DNA of 32,959 nt from JBKBXU01 sp046313675. Lineage in GTDB: Bacteria; Bacteroidota; Bacteroidia; Cytophagales; Cytophagaceae. Positions 1 through 8,506 of this stretch are shown one piece after another (the first letter of the stretch is position 1; each line of letters starts with the position of its first letter). Location: positions 1-32,959 of the forward strand of contig JBKBXU010000003.1 in NCBI GenBank assembly GCA_046313675.1. The letters run 5' to 3'. Under the pieces are notes generated by a model. The model was not told the DNA's origin, did not search any database, and saw nothing but the letters and a program-made list of their open reading frames with translations. A program made the position numbers and the translations under genes.

Positions 1-1420
1 CTACATATTGATACACCCTTCCATTAACTGCTTTAGATAAGTCATGAATGTAGCTACCATTCCCCTGCCCAAGGTCTGTAAATGAAATTTCAAACCGAGC
101 CAATTCAGGATCTGTAGAAAACTCATAATACTCTCTCCCGGCTTCATCAACCAGTTTTTTATATAAGATTTTATTGTCAGAATATCCTTCTTCCCGAACT
201 CCGGAAATGAAGGCATTTTGAACAGAATCTCCTATGCTGGCTAATAAATCAATATCCTGAGTACTTGGTTCAAACAACAATGGACTCCGTGGATTGTCCT
301 GTTCTGAATAATAATTCACAAAAGCACTCGCCCGGCCAATTTTCTGATAATGTCCTGCATTAGCAATTGTCCTGCTATAGTTCCGGTCTGAAAATTCAAA
401 ATCAACACGTAAAACAGAAAATTCTGTAATAAGCACATTCTGCGTAAAGGTTATTTCAGCCAGGTTGTAATCAATGGTATAATCAAAGTCAAAACCCCTA
501 ACCAAAAGCCGACCATCGAGATAAACCCGTTCAGAATTTGCAAGAACAATAATAAATCGTTCATTAGCTGGCCCTCTCAGACGATAGGGGCCTTGAACAC
601 CTTCTAAAGGTTGAATTTCTATAGAGGCGAATTTACCTTTTGAAATTGCAGCTCCCCCAAAAGTTGTGGAATAGGTAGAACTATCTTTCTTCATATTTAA
701 CATTGCTTGCCCACCTTGCACGTTTCGATAATATCGAAGGAAATTAGATTCCCGGTTTTGCATTACAATATCACCTGCGGTAAGGGAGGCATTTTTAGCA
801 TCCAATTGGACATACACCTTATCAAATTCCTGCAATTGTTGGGTATTTCCCTCAGGCTGGAATGGAATATTCTGATCGGAAATAACTGCTGTAACTTTAA
901 CATCTTCTGTAAGATGACCCTCAAGCTGCATATTCAGGTTGGAGTTAACAAATACATTTTGATTATTACCGAAAGATATGCCTCTGGACATGTTACCTGT
1001 TTTATTAAGTCCTGGAGTGGTAAATAATTCTTCCTTCTTTTCCGGAAGATCTGTGCCAGGCAAATGTCTGCCTCCATAATCATCCCTGTAATAAAAATTA
1101 GAATCATATTGTGCAAGACTTCGTTTATAATGCTCCGCACCAAGGTCAAAAGGCATTATTTTATAGCAGACAAGTACAGAATCGAATGATGTTTTGGAAC
1201 TAAATCTGGCCTTGTTGGTGTTAATGTCATAGTAAATTTTTACATCCTGGCCATCGGTGAGGGTCAATTCCAAAGAATTTGGAAAAACAGATACCGTATC
1301 CAAAACAAACTCTTGTTCGGAGAAGGGAATCCATCTACACCTTTTATTACTAATTTGTGCGGAAGTAAGTAAAGGTAAAGTCAGAAAAAATATAACTATA
1401 CAGTATCGGGCAAAGTGCAT
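1..1420 (-). CDS. Large secreted/outer-membrane surface protein, C-terminus beyond window
   Basis: An open frame begins at ATG 1418-1420 and stays open to the left edge, giving about 473 residues; the C-terminus is missing. The N-terminus is a typical Sec signal peptide: hydrophobic core FFLTLPLLTSAQ after MHFARYCIV, with probable cleavage after the Ala before Gln. The mature part is rich in Asn, Gln, Tyr and beta-type alternation, with no membrane helices. Segments such as GFDFDYTIDYNLAEITFTQN (near residue 305) and LGQGNGSYIHDL (near residue 450) recall the G-D-Y-x-I-x-Y...G-x-I-x-F patterns of large Bacteroidota surface proteins including SprA, but I do not recognise a named family. The start lies 3 bp after the stop of the upstream histidine kinase, so the two are probably co-transcribed. 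The reading frame was hand-translated across the window and no stop was found. Function unknown; export to the envelope is the only firm inference. Confidence 0.7.
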   Translation of the reverse strand, partial: MHFARYCIVIFFLTLPLLTSAQISNKRCRWIPFSEQEFVLDTVSVFPNSLELTLTDGQDVKIYYDINTNKARFSSKTSFDSVLVCYKIMPFDLGAEHYKRSLAQYDSNFYYRDDYGGRHLPGTDLPEKKEELFTTPGLNKTGNMSRGISFGNNQNVFVNSNLNMQLEGHLTEDVKVTAVISDQNIPFQPEGNTQQLQEFDKVYVQLDAKNASLTAGDIVMQNRESNFLRYYRNVQGGQAMLNMKKDSSTYSTTFGGAAISKGKFASIEIQPLEGVQGPYRLRGPANERFIIVLANSERVYLDGRLLVRGFDFDYTIDYNLAEITFTQNVLITEFSVLRVDFEFSDRNYSRTIANAGHYQKIGRASAFVNYYSEQDNPRSPLLFEPSTQDIDLLASIGDSVQNAFISGVREEGYSDNKILYKKLVDEAGREYYEFSTDPELARFEISFTDLGQGNGSYIHDLSKAVNGRVYQYV

Positions 1421-1423
1421 TAA

Positions 1424-4400
1424 TTAAATTACAGGCAACTCAATGAAAAACGAAGTACCTGTGCTTTCCATTGTCTGAAACCAAATTTTACCTCCGGCAT
1501 GTTCTACTCCTCTTTTGGCGACAGCAAGTCCTATACCAGACCCTGTGTATTTAGTGCTAAAATTGGGCAAAAAAACTTTATCTTTTATTCCTTCAGGAAT
1601 TCCCATACCATTGTCTTTTATTTCTATTAATACCTTATCGTCTTCAATGGTAAGTTTAATTTGAATGATCGGTTTTACTTCGGACGACACTGATTGAATT
1701 CCGTTCAATATCAAATTGGTAATTATTCCACTCATCAATTTTTCATCGCCCATCACAAAAATATCCCGGGAGGGCAGGCCTGTTATAACCTGAACATCTG
1801 CTGAATTATGAAGATTTGCTGTACTACCAATGACTTTAACAATTTCATATTTTTCATATTTCGGAATAGGCATTTTAGCAAACATAGAAAAAGAAGTTGC
1901 AATTTCACTCAGGTTATTTACCTGGTCAAGTAGTGTGTTAAGAGACTTTTCCATGGCAACATACCCGCTTTCGGTAGTTTTTTCAATGGTTCGTTGAAGA
2001 TGCTGAATAATCAGCTTCATAGGAGTCAAGGGATTTTTAATTTCATGTGCCACCTGCTTTGCCATTTCCCTCCATGCTGACTCTTTCTCACTTTTAGATA
2101 AAGCTTCCCGGCTTTCCTCCAGTTTTTTCAACATTTTATTGTACTCATCCACCAATAGCCCGATTTCATCTTTTGAATTCCACTCAAGTGGTTCATTATG
2201 GCTGCTTAAGGTTGTTTTTCTGATCTTCTGAGTTATAAGGTTTAAAGGATAAATCAGAAAACCAGAAAACATATAGGAAAGAAATAAAAAGACAATAAAA
2301 ATGCTCGTAAATATATTAATGATGGTAGTTAAAACTTCTACAGACTGCCGGTCAACCTCATATTTTGACTCAAAAAATGGTAAGCTTAACACACCTATTA
2401 AATCCCCAGAATCAGGGGCCTTGACAGAAACGTATACGGCATTATATTTTAAATCGCCAATCTGCTCATTTAGCATGATGACATTGTTTCTGTTTTCTAA
2501 AATGGTGGAGTAGGCAACCGGGTTAACAAGTCGTGCAAACAAACCAGATTCGTAAATCATAGGCTGATTCGAAAATATTAATTGCCCCTTTTTATTAAAA
2601 AGATTTATATCTGAATCAGTATATCTTGCCAGGTCAAGGATCATATGCTCAACCTCTTCCTTTTTCATCTTATGCCTTTTATATTTATCTACCACAACGG
2701 AAATGTTGTTACTAACATTCTCAGCTTTTTTAATGAAAGATTTGTTGAGGTTTCTTTTGTAATTCGAGTTAATTACACTTAGGGTAGTAAGACTGACAAT
2801 AAATAAGGGTAGGAAAAAAGCAATATTTAGATAAAGCTGAATTTTGGTCGAAAAGGTGGTATTTATGTTTTTTAGCTTGTAGTAAAAGGCATAATAAGCC
2901 ATAATAAGCAGCACCCAGAAGATCAGGACTAAAAAAAGAAATGAAAAATTTGAATAGCTATCCTTAAGGAAGTATTTTACTGAGGAGACAACTACGATTT
3001 TATCAGTACCGGCTTGGAAACCCAAATGATGGTAATCATTCTTGATCAGTCCATCATTATCAAACAACTCGTTCTTATCCAATAAAGAAAGAGGCAGGTC
3101 ATTGGTATAGTTAAAATTACCTATACTATAAATAAGGTCATTTTTAAAATAAATAGCATAACTGTAATTTTTTACGTTTTTAGCACTCAGTACCTGCCGG
3201 TCCATCAACAATTCGGGATAGACACTATGCGGAAGGATCTTTTTATGTCTTAATTCAATAAGCACATATCCTATTACTACATTATTTTTTACTATATCAA
3301 CAAAACTAAAGTATTTTACAGGGCCATATGTCCCCGGGTCATTTATAAAAAAAATATTAGAAAACTCAGTCCTGAATTCATTAAGTTTATATTTTTGAGC
3401 TGTTTCAAAATAGTCAGGATATTCTGTACCTGCCTCAAGATTACTCCCCTGAACATTAAAAGAATAAACTTCCACATCGTATTTATCAAGGTAAGAATTA
3501 AGGTATAGTTTCTTTACCTTTTGCTCAATTATATCCTTTGCGGTAAAAGGCTCAAGAAATTTATTTTTGATAAATTCATCTACAATTATTTTCTCTGTAG
3601 CCTCAAAAAGATAATACTCACCCAGGACATCATTCTCCATCAATAAACTACTGGCATACTTTTGTTTACCTATGACAGATGTCTTCACATTAACATCATA
3701 AATGGCATAAGCTCCGATAGCAGAGGTTGTCATTGCTGCAATTATCAGGTATAAATATGTAGAATACCTTAAATAGTAATCTATTTTAGGAAGGTTAAAA
3801 TACAATATGATTGAAAAGTAACTAAAAGAAATAATAACCAGATAACCATGAAGGATTCCTGAGGGAAAAGCCACCAAAATAAAAATTAAAAAGGCAGCAG
3901 TAAGTGCTGCAAAGGCAGAAATTTTATCGGCCTTGTGTATGCTTATAAACAAGCGGAGTAAAATATGTGTAAAAATAAAAAAGATGCAGGCAGAAAGAAT
4001 AAATATTGAAAGCGAAACAAACCTGAATATGTCAAAATTTAAGATTACAGTTACATCCAAAGACCAGAGAGAATCAAAATAAAGGACTTTCAGTATATTG
4101 TAAAAGAAATACACAAACAGATTGCAAATAAAAATAAGAAAAACAGATAATAGGAATTTTGGAATCCTATCGAGCTTATGGATGACCTTTAAGATATGCG
4201 ATTTGGGATAATGATTATAAATGAAAGCAGATAAGACAAAGGTAAAAAGTGCATTTAAAAATAAGTCTCCTAAGGAAGGGTCTATAGCAGATGAGGCAAA
4301 ATATTTAGAATTAAAAAGTTCAAATTCAATGACGTTATAAGGGTAATTTAATACAAGCATAATCCCCCTTATGGATGCAAGAACAACAAGAAGAAACAAG

Positions 4401-5116
4401 AAGGCATGATCGGTCATTAAATTATTGTTCAATTCGGCCACAAACAAACCAACATAAAATAAAATAAAAATAAGCCCTGTCAGAGACAAGAAGAATACAT
4501 ACCAATTGGAAGTGCTATTATCCAGGATGTCATCTTCTATAAATGTAACAGAAAAAAGGAACCGGCCATCGGTAGTCGAAATACGATTAACATCATAAAA
4601 CGGGGCTATATCCAGGGTGTAACCGGCAAATATTTCTTTATTAAAAGAAGAATGCAGGTATTGATTTTCAACCGGAAATTCAGAGGTAAGGGGTATGAGA
4701 AAATAAATATCAAAAAAGTCCCCCCTTTTTATAATACCTTCCTTAAGGACGAGATGCTTGCCATTCTTAAGGTTAAGATACTTTAAGGACTCATTATCTT
4801 TAAGAAGGTCATATGCAAAGTTGTATCGCTGATCTGACCAAAAGTAAAGCTGCTTGTTTCTGAAAACAAAATAGGGATATTTCGTTTCCTGAATAAGTGT
4901 GGAAAAAACCGGAATATCGGTGTTTTCAATAATCCTTTTTATTTTTTTTGCTTCTTTACGAGCCAGGGAGAGCTCCGTATTAATATTGAGGGATATGGCT
5001 TCTAAAATTTCTTTCTTATCTGCTTGCCGTTTCTCTTTTGTAAAAAACGCAAGAAGTATCGATAATAAAATCAGGGTTACTCCTGAAATAAGAAAAACAT
5101 ATTTTCTATTAAGCAA
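1424..5116 (-). CDS. Large multi-membrane NtrY-like sensor histidine kinase
   Basis: A 1230-residue membrane sensor kinase. A TM helix (about residues 7-24) is followed by an extracytoplasmic stretch, then a block of many TM helices (about 205-480), a second large sensor segment, and TM helices near 725-745, 770-790 and 930-950. A HAMP-like linker follows (YPLNLITQKIRKT onward). The H-box is AHEIKNPLTPMKL with phospho-acceptor His near 1024, typical of NtrY-type kinases. The ATPase domain shows the N-box (NLILNGIQS), G1 (DNGMGIP) and G2 (GSGIGLAVAKR). The start is TTG at 5116: an in-frame stop lies 15 bp upstream, no ATG is available before the first TM helix, and the helix follows directly. 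It lies 25 bp after the small CxxC protein and 3 bp before the surface protein gene. No response regulator is present in the window, so its partner is unknown. Residue positions other than the H-box are approximate. Confidence 0.9.
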   Translation of the reverse strand: MLNRKYVFLISGVTLILLSILLAFFTKEKRQADKKEILEAISLNINTELSLARKEAKKIKRIIENTDIPVFSTLIQETKYPYFVFRNKQLYFWSDQRYNFAYDLLKDNESLKYLNLKNGKHLVLKEGIIKRGDFFDIYFLIPLTSEFPVENQYLHSSFNKEIFAGYTLDIAPFYDVNRISTTDGRFLFSVTFIEDDILDNSTSNWYVFFLSLTGLIFILFYVGLFVAELNNNLMTDHAFLFLLVVLASIRGIMLVLNYPYNVIEFELFNSKYFASSAIDPSLGDLFLNALFTFVLSAFIYNHYPKSHILKVIHKLDRIPKFLLSVFLIFICNLFVYFFYNILKVLYFDSLWSLDVTVILNFDIFRFVSLSIFILSACIFFIFTHILLRLFISIHKADKISAFAALTAAFLIFILVAFPSGILHGYLVIISFSYFSIILYFNLPKIDYYLRYSTYLYLIIAAMTTSAIGAYAIYDVNVKTSVIGKQKYASSLLMENDVLGEYYLFEATEKIIVDEFIKNKFLEPFTAKDIIEQKVKKLYLNSYLDKYDVEVYSFNVQGSNLEAGTEYPDYFETAQKYKLNEFRTEFSNIFFINDPGTYGPVKYFSFVDIVKNNVVIGYVLIELRHKKILPHSVYPELLMDRQVLSAKNVKNYSYAIYFKNDLIYSIGNFNYTNDLPLSLLDKNELFDNDGLIKNDYHHLGFQAGTDKIVVVSSVKYFLKDSYSNFSFLFLVLIFWVLLIMAYYAFYYKLKNINTTFSTKIQLYLNIAFFLPLFIVSLTTLSVINSNYKRNLNKSFIKKAENVSNNISVVVDKYKRHKMKKEEVEHMILDLARYTDSDINLFNKKGQLIFSNQPMIYESGLFARLVNPVAYSTILENRNNVIMLNEQIGDLKYNAVYVSVKAPDSGDLIGVLSLPFFESKYEVDRQSVEVLTTIINIFTSIFIVFLFLSYMFSGFLIYPLNLITQKIRKTTLSSHNEPLEWNSKDEIGLLVDEYNKMLKKLEESREALSKSEKESAWREMAKQVAHEIKNPLTPMKLIIQHLQRTIEKTTESGYVAMEKSLNTLLDQVNNLSEIATSFSMFAKMPIPKYEKYEIVKVIGSTANLHNSADVQVITGLPSRDIFVMGDEKLMSGIITNLILNGIQSVSSEVKPIIQIKLTIEDDKVLIEIKDNGMGIPEGIKDKVFLPNFSTKYTGSGIGLAVAKRGVEHAGGKIWFQTMESTGTSFFIELPVI

Positions 5117-5141
5117 TACCTGGTCAATTTATATATCTATA

Positions 5142-5438
5142 TCAGGAAAGTTTATTTTGCAATATTTGTAAGGTTTTAATTCTCCTCTCTTTAGTCTTTT
5201 TACTTTCCCTATACCACATAAACGCAATAACACATGCTAAAATATATGGTATGCACATAAGGTAAAGAATTCCTGAATTTAAACCGGCTCCTATAGTCTT
5301 CCCTTCTTCTGATGCACCTTCATTCACATTATTTTCAACAGTTGCACGACACATGGCACATTGTGCAAAGCTCTCCTGAAAAAAAGATAAAACTAACATC
5401 AGAACCAGGAAACCCGTAATTTTTTTTATAGATGCCAT
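5142..5438 (-). CDS. Small exported membrane protein with CAMCR motif, cox-linked
   Basis: About 98 residues, read from ATG 5436-5438, which has AGGA 9 bases upstream. An in-frame TTG at 5456 would add six residues and is less likely. The protein has a signal peptide or first TM (ITGFLVLMLVLSFFQESFAQ), a CAMCR pair of cysteines immediately after the likely cleavage site, a short polar Asn/Glu-rich stretch, then a TM helix (LYLMCIPYILACVIAFMWY) and a Lys/Arg-rich cytoplasmic tail. It is last in the respiratory cluster, directly after DUF420 and SCO, which suggests a role in oxidase maturation or metal/thiol handling at the outer face of the membrane. The family is not named to my knowledge; the function is inferred from position and the CxxC pair only. 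Confidence 0.75.
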   Translation of the reverse strand: MASIKKITGFLVLMLVLSFFQESFAQCAMCRATVENNVNEGASEEGKTIGAGLNSGILYLMCIPYILACVIAFMWYRESKKTKERRIKTLQILQNKLS

Positions 5439-5486
5439 AATTTTTATCCTAAACAATGTTTAAATTGAAAAAGTTCTTTCGCAATA

Positions 5487-6080
5487 TTAACTATAGTAAG
5501 GACTGATCATAAGGTAAACTAATACACCAGTCACTGCAACATACAACCAAACAGGAAATCCATATTTCACAACCTTTTTATGTGAAACAAACTGTTTGGT
5601 TGCTGCAAAATAGATAGCTAGCAATACAAACGGAACAACCACTATAGCAAGTAAAATATGCGTAATAAGTATAAAAAGATAAATATACCTGCTAATACTA
5701 ACCGCAGCCAATTCATCAACACTTAATACCCCATCACCATTAACGACACCAAAAAGAGTGTGGCTACCCTGGAAATGGTATATCACATATGAAACAAGGA
5801 ATATAGAAGATAAAGCAAAAGCGCTTAACATAGCGTATGTATGATTCTTTTGCTGATTCTTTTTGATAAAATAAAATCCAGCTATTAATGCCAATGCCGT
5901 TGAACTATTAAGTGCAGCATTCAGGTGTGGAAGAAAACTAACATTTAAATCCCCCAATTTGCCGGTCTGGGGCATATAAAACAAAACGGCCACAACCACG
6001 GGAATGGCAACTGATAATACCCAAATTAAACTTAAATAAAAACTGTTATTTTTTACTTCACTTGTTCTTATTGTACTCAT
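5487..6080 (-). CDS. DUF420 membrane protein, cytochrome oxidase assembly type
   Basis: A 197-residue integral membrane protein with about five TM helices. It carries conserved histidines in the pattern of the DUF420 family: PHLNAALN, NHTYAML, YHFQG and THILLA. DUF420 proteins related to Bacillus CtaM are needed for maturation of A-type heme-copper oxidases, so a cofactor-insertion role in the cytoplasmic membrane is likely here. The ATG start overlaps the 3' end of the SCO gene by 23 bp, implying translational coupling. It is the second-to-last gene of the respiratory operon. Confidence 0.85.
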   Translation of the reverse strand: MSTIRTSEVKNNSFYLSLIWVLSVAIPVVVAVLFYMPQTGKLGDLNVSFLPHLNAALNSSTALALIAGFYFIKKNQQKNHTYAMLSAFALSSIFLVSYVIYHFQGSHTLFGVVNGDGVLSVDELAAVSISRYIYLFILITHILLAIVVVPFVLLAIYFAATKQFVSHKKVVKYGFPVWLYVAVTGVLVYLMISPYYS

Positions 6081-6723
6081 ATAAAAGAATATTAATTTCG
6101 GTTATTAAACGATCAACATCTTCCCTCTCTGTTCCATTATAATACCCCCGAATTCTACCTTCCTTATCGACCAGAATTAATTTTTCGCTATGAATGAACT
6201 CCTCAATATGTCCTTCATCTTCCATAGCTGAAACAAAAAATCCTTTTTGCGCCAGATTATAAACATCCTCTTTTTCACCGGTCACAAAATGCCATTTTCC
6301 GGCAATTGCTCCATACTCTTCCGCATAATTTTTAAGTACCTCTATATTATCATAAACAGGGTCAACAGAGAATGAAACGATACTAATTTCTGCATTTTCA
6401 CGAAAAGCTTCCTGAACACGGGTAAGTTCAGTGGTCATCTGAGGGCATATGCCGGGACAGCGAGTAAAGAAGAAGTCTGCAATAAAAACTTTGCCTTTAA
6501 CATCATTTAAAGAAAGAGAATCTCCCGTATGCGATGGCAAAATAAAATCAGGAATTGTGTGAACATCCGTTAAAATATATTTGCCATCCTGAAAGACTGA
6601 GTCATAAGCAAACATAACAGGAAGCTTATACTCATTCGATCCGCAGCCTTTTAAAAAGAAAAACGCTAAAACCGGTAGTATTAAAATTGAGCATAGTACT
6701 AAGGATTTAGCGTTTTTTTTCAT
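6058..6723 (-). CDS. SCO1/SenC copper chaperone for CuA assembly
   Basis: A 221-residue thioredoxin-fold copper chaperone. After a hydrophobic N-terminal anchor ending in GC (Cys27, a possible lipobox-like Cys), the SCO domain shows the copper-binding CxxxC in TRCPGICPQ (Cys89, Cys93) and the distal His177 in FIHSEKLILVD. The VSFSVDP segment is also family-typical. SCO proteins deliver copper to, or reduce, the CuA site of COX2, whose gene lies upstream in the same operon. Overlap with DUF420 supports a shared assembly role. All copper ligands are present. Confidence 0.95.
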   Translation of the reverse strand: MKKNAKSLVLCSILILPVLAFFFLKGCGSNEYKLPVMFAYDSVFQDGKYILTDVHTIPDFILPSHTGDSLSLNDVKGKVFIADFFFTRCPGICPQMTTELTRVQEAFRENAEISIVSFSVDPVYDNIEVLKNYAEEYGAIAGKWHFVTGEKEDVYNLAQKGFFVSAMEDEGHIEEFIHSEKLILVDKEGRIRGYYNGTEREDVDRLITEINILLYEYNKNK

Positions 6724-6765
6724 AATATAAATAAACTTTAAATTCTACAAAAAGTGAATCATTTA

Positions 6766-7125
6766 TTAGAAATGACTCACTCCATAGAACCAATTTCTTA
6801 GCTGATATATTGTGTCACCTTCAACCAAAAGTGCAATAATCAACCATACAATAAATATCATAGGAAGTAATACAGACCATATTAAGGTTTTTACTTCATA
6901 TTTAAGGTGCATAAATTCAGCAACTATATAAAAAGCCTTTACGATTGTTAAAGCTACGAATATAGCTACAAGTAAGGGGCCTCTTTCAACGGTAAAAGCT
7001 AAAAGGAATTCTATAGCTGTAACAATTGCTAAAATACCTGCGGTTTTCCATATTTTTAGAATCTTAGCCTTATCTCTAGGCTGAGCTGTTATGACTACAT
7101 TGTCATGATTAGCATGTGCTCCCAT
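6766..7125 (-). CDS. Cytochrome c oxidase subunit IV (prokaryotic COX4-like)
   Basis: A 119-residue protein with three TM helices (about residues 29-47, 52-70 and 80-102) after a short polar N-terminus. Size, topology and position directly after the COX3-type genes match the prokaryotic COX4/CyoD-like subunit, a small accessory subunit of heme-copper oxidases. The motif EFMHLKYEVKTLIW around the second and third helix is typical. It is 19 bp downstream of the COX3 gene. Without catalytic residues the call rests on topology, this motif and context. Confidence 0.85.
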   Translation of the reverse strand: MGAHANHDNVVITAQPRDKAKILKIWKTAGILAIVTAIEFLLAFTVERGPLLVAIFVALTIVKAFYIVAEFMHLKYEVKTLIWSVLLPMIFIVWLIIALLVEGDTIYQLRNWFYGVSHF

Positions 7126-7144
7126 ATTATTATCAATTTTTTAA

Positions 7145-7894
7145 TTAAACCAGATAGAAAAATGTAAATACAAATACCCATACAAGATCAACAAAGTGCC
7201 AGTATAAACCGACTTTCTCAACCATTTCATAATGGCCTCTTTCCTGATATGTACCAATACACACATTATAAAACACTAAAATATTAATAAAAACTCCACT
7301 TAGCACGTGACAACCATGAAAGCCTGTTATGAAGAAGAAAAAATTAGCAAATAATGGGGGACCATATTCATTCTCTATCAAACTAGCTCCTTTTATTACT
7401 TCACCGCCAGCAACTGTCAAACCTTCCGGTGATCCGGAAATAAAGATCATCCACTCCCATGCCTGACAACTAAGGAAAGCAACACCACCAATAATTGTCC
7501 ATAACATCCATTTCTGTACATCAATTTTATCCATTCTATGACCAGCTTCAACTGCTAATACCATAGTAACACTACTCATGATAAGGATAAAGGTCATAAT
7601 ACCCACAAAGACCAAAGGGGCATTAATATGAAAAAACGGAATGTGCGTAAAAACCATTTCGGGAATCGGCCAATATTCCACAGAAGGAACAAATGGGGTA
7701 CCATGTGCAGCCGGATCATAGGCTGTTTCACTGAACCTGCTCGTTCCATAGGCTACCAGGAAAGCTGAAAATGTTAACGCATCTGATAATAGGAAAAACC
7801 ACATCATCAGCTTACCATAGCTTGCCTTTAATGGCTCTGCCCCACCGTACCAAATGTTACGCTTATTGTGATCAAGAGTAGTTGTTGTTGCCAT
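7145..7894 (-). CDS. ctaE: Cytochrome c oxidase subunit III, long paralogue
   Basis: A 249-residue COX3 protein with about seven TM helices. Typical segments are KLMMWFFLLSDALTFSAFL near the N-terminus, GFHGCHVLSGV, and the C-terminal YWHFVDLVWVFVFTFFYLV. Subunit III stabilises the oxidase and supports proton uptake in subunit I. It is 21 bp downstream of a second, shorter COX3 gene, so this operon encodes two subunit III-type proteins. The two probably arose by duplication and may both sit in the complex. Confidence 0.92.
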   Translation of the reverse strand: MATTTTLDHNKRNIWYGGAEPLKASYGKLMMWFFLLSDALTFSAFLVAYGTSRFSETAYDPAAHGTPFVPSVEYWPIPEMVFTHIPFFHINAPLVFVGIMTFILIMSSVTMVLAVEAGHRMDKIDVQKWMLWTIIGGVAFLSCQAWEWMIFISGSPEGLTVAGGEVIKGASLIENEYGPPLFANFFFFITGFHGCHVLSGVFINILVFYNVCIGTYQERGHYEMVEKVGLYWHFVDLVWVFVFTFFYLV

Positions 7895-7915
7895 AAATTA
7901 TATTTTTTGGAAAAA

Positions 7916-8506
7916 TTAACGGTTATACAGTAAAAATACAAATAAATATATCCAAAGACCTCCAAGAAAATGCCAGTAAGTTAGGCACATTTCCATAAGA
8001 GTCAGGCTTTTACTATGAATTTTAAGTTTAAATGATTTAAATAAAACAATTAATAAAAATATCAAACCTGTAATCACATGGAATCCATGCATCCCCATAA
8101 GGACATACAAAAAGGATCCGGCAGGATTGCTGTACTTCCCGGCAAAGTACACATTGTTTTCAACAAGCTGCCCCCATGAGAAAAATTGCCCTATAAGAAA
8201 GGCAATTGCCAATACAACAGTAACAAGAATTCCTAAATTTAAAACCTTGAAATTATCTTTTTTAGCAGCAAGATATCCTATATGCAAAGAAATACTACTG
8301 AAAAATATAATGGCAGTAGTTATGTACATACCTGAAGGAAGTTCTATATCTAACCAATTCCCCTCTGCCCTTCTAACAATATAAGCACTAGTCCAGGCAG
8401 CAAACATCATTACAATGCTTACAATAAACAACCAGGTTAAAAACTTTTTAGGATCAACCGACAAGGGCCTTTCCTGTTCGAGTAATAATATATCTTGTTC
8501 TTTCAT
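7916..8506 (-). CDS. Cytochrome c oxidase subunit III, short paralogue
   Basis: A 196-residue protein with five TM helices, matching the short COX3 form that lacks the first two helices. Family signatures include GMHGFHVITGLIF and the C-terminal CLTYWHFLGGLWIYLFVFLLY. Its ATG overlaps the ctaB stop in an ATGA arrangement (4 bp), so translation is coupled to heme O synthase. It has its own N-terminal start after a polar leader (LLLEQERPLSVDPKKF). It is a paralogue of the 249-residue COX3 just downstream. Confidence 0.9.
   Translation of the reverse strand: MKEQDILLLEQERPLSVDPKKFLTWLFIVSIVMMFAAWTSAYIVRRAEGNWLDIELPSGMYITTAIIFFSSISLHIGYLAAKKDNFKVLNLGILVTVVLAIAFLIGQFFSWGQLVENNVYFAGKYSNPAGSFLYVLMGMHGFHVITGLIFLLIVLFKSFKLKIHSKSLTLMEMCLTYWHFLGGLWIYLFVFLLYNR

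Noticed and set aside
707..1027. Plus-strand ORF of 106 codons
   Set aside because: It lies wholly inside the partial surface protein gene on the other strand, has no signal or domain, and the antisense frame has the clearly protein-like sequence.
5439..5456. TTG start extending the CAMCR protein by six residues
   Set aside because: ATG 5438 has AGGA at suitable spacing and gives a normal signal peptide.
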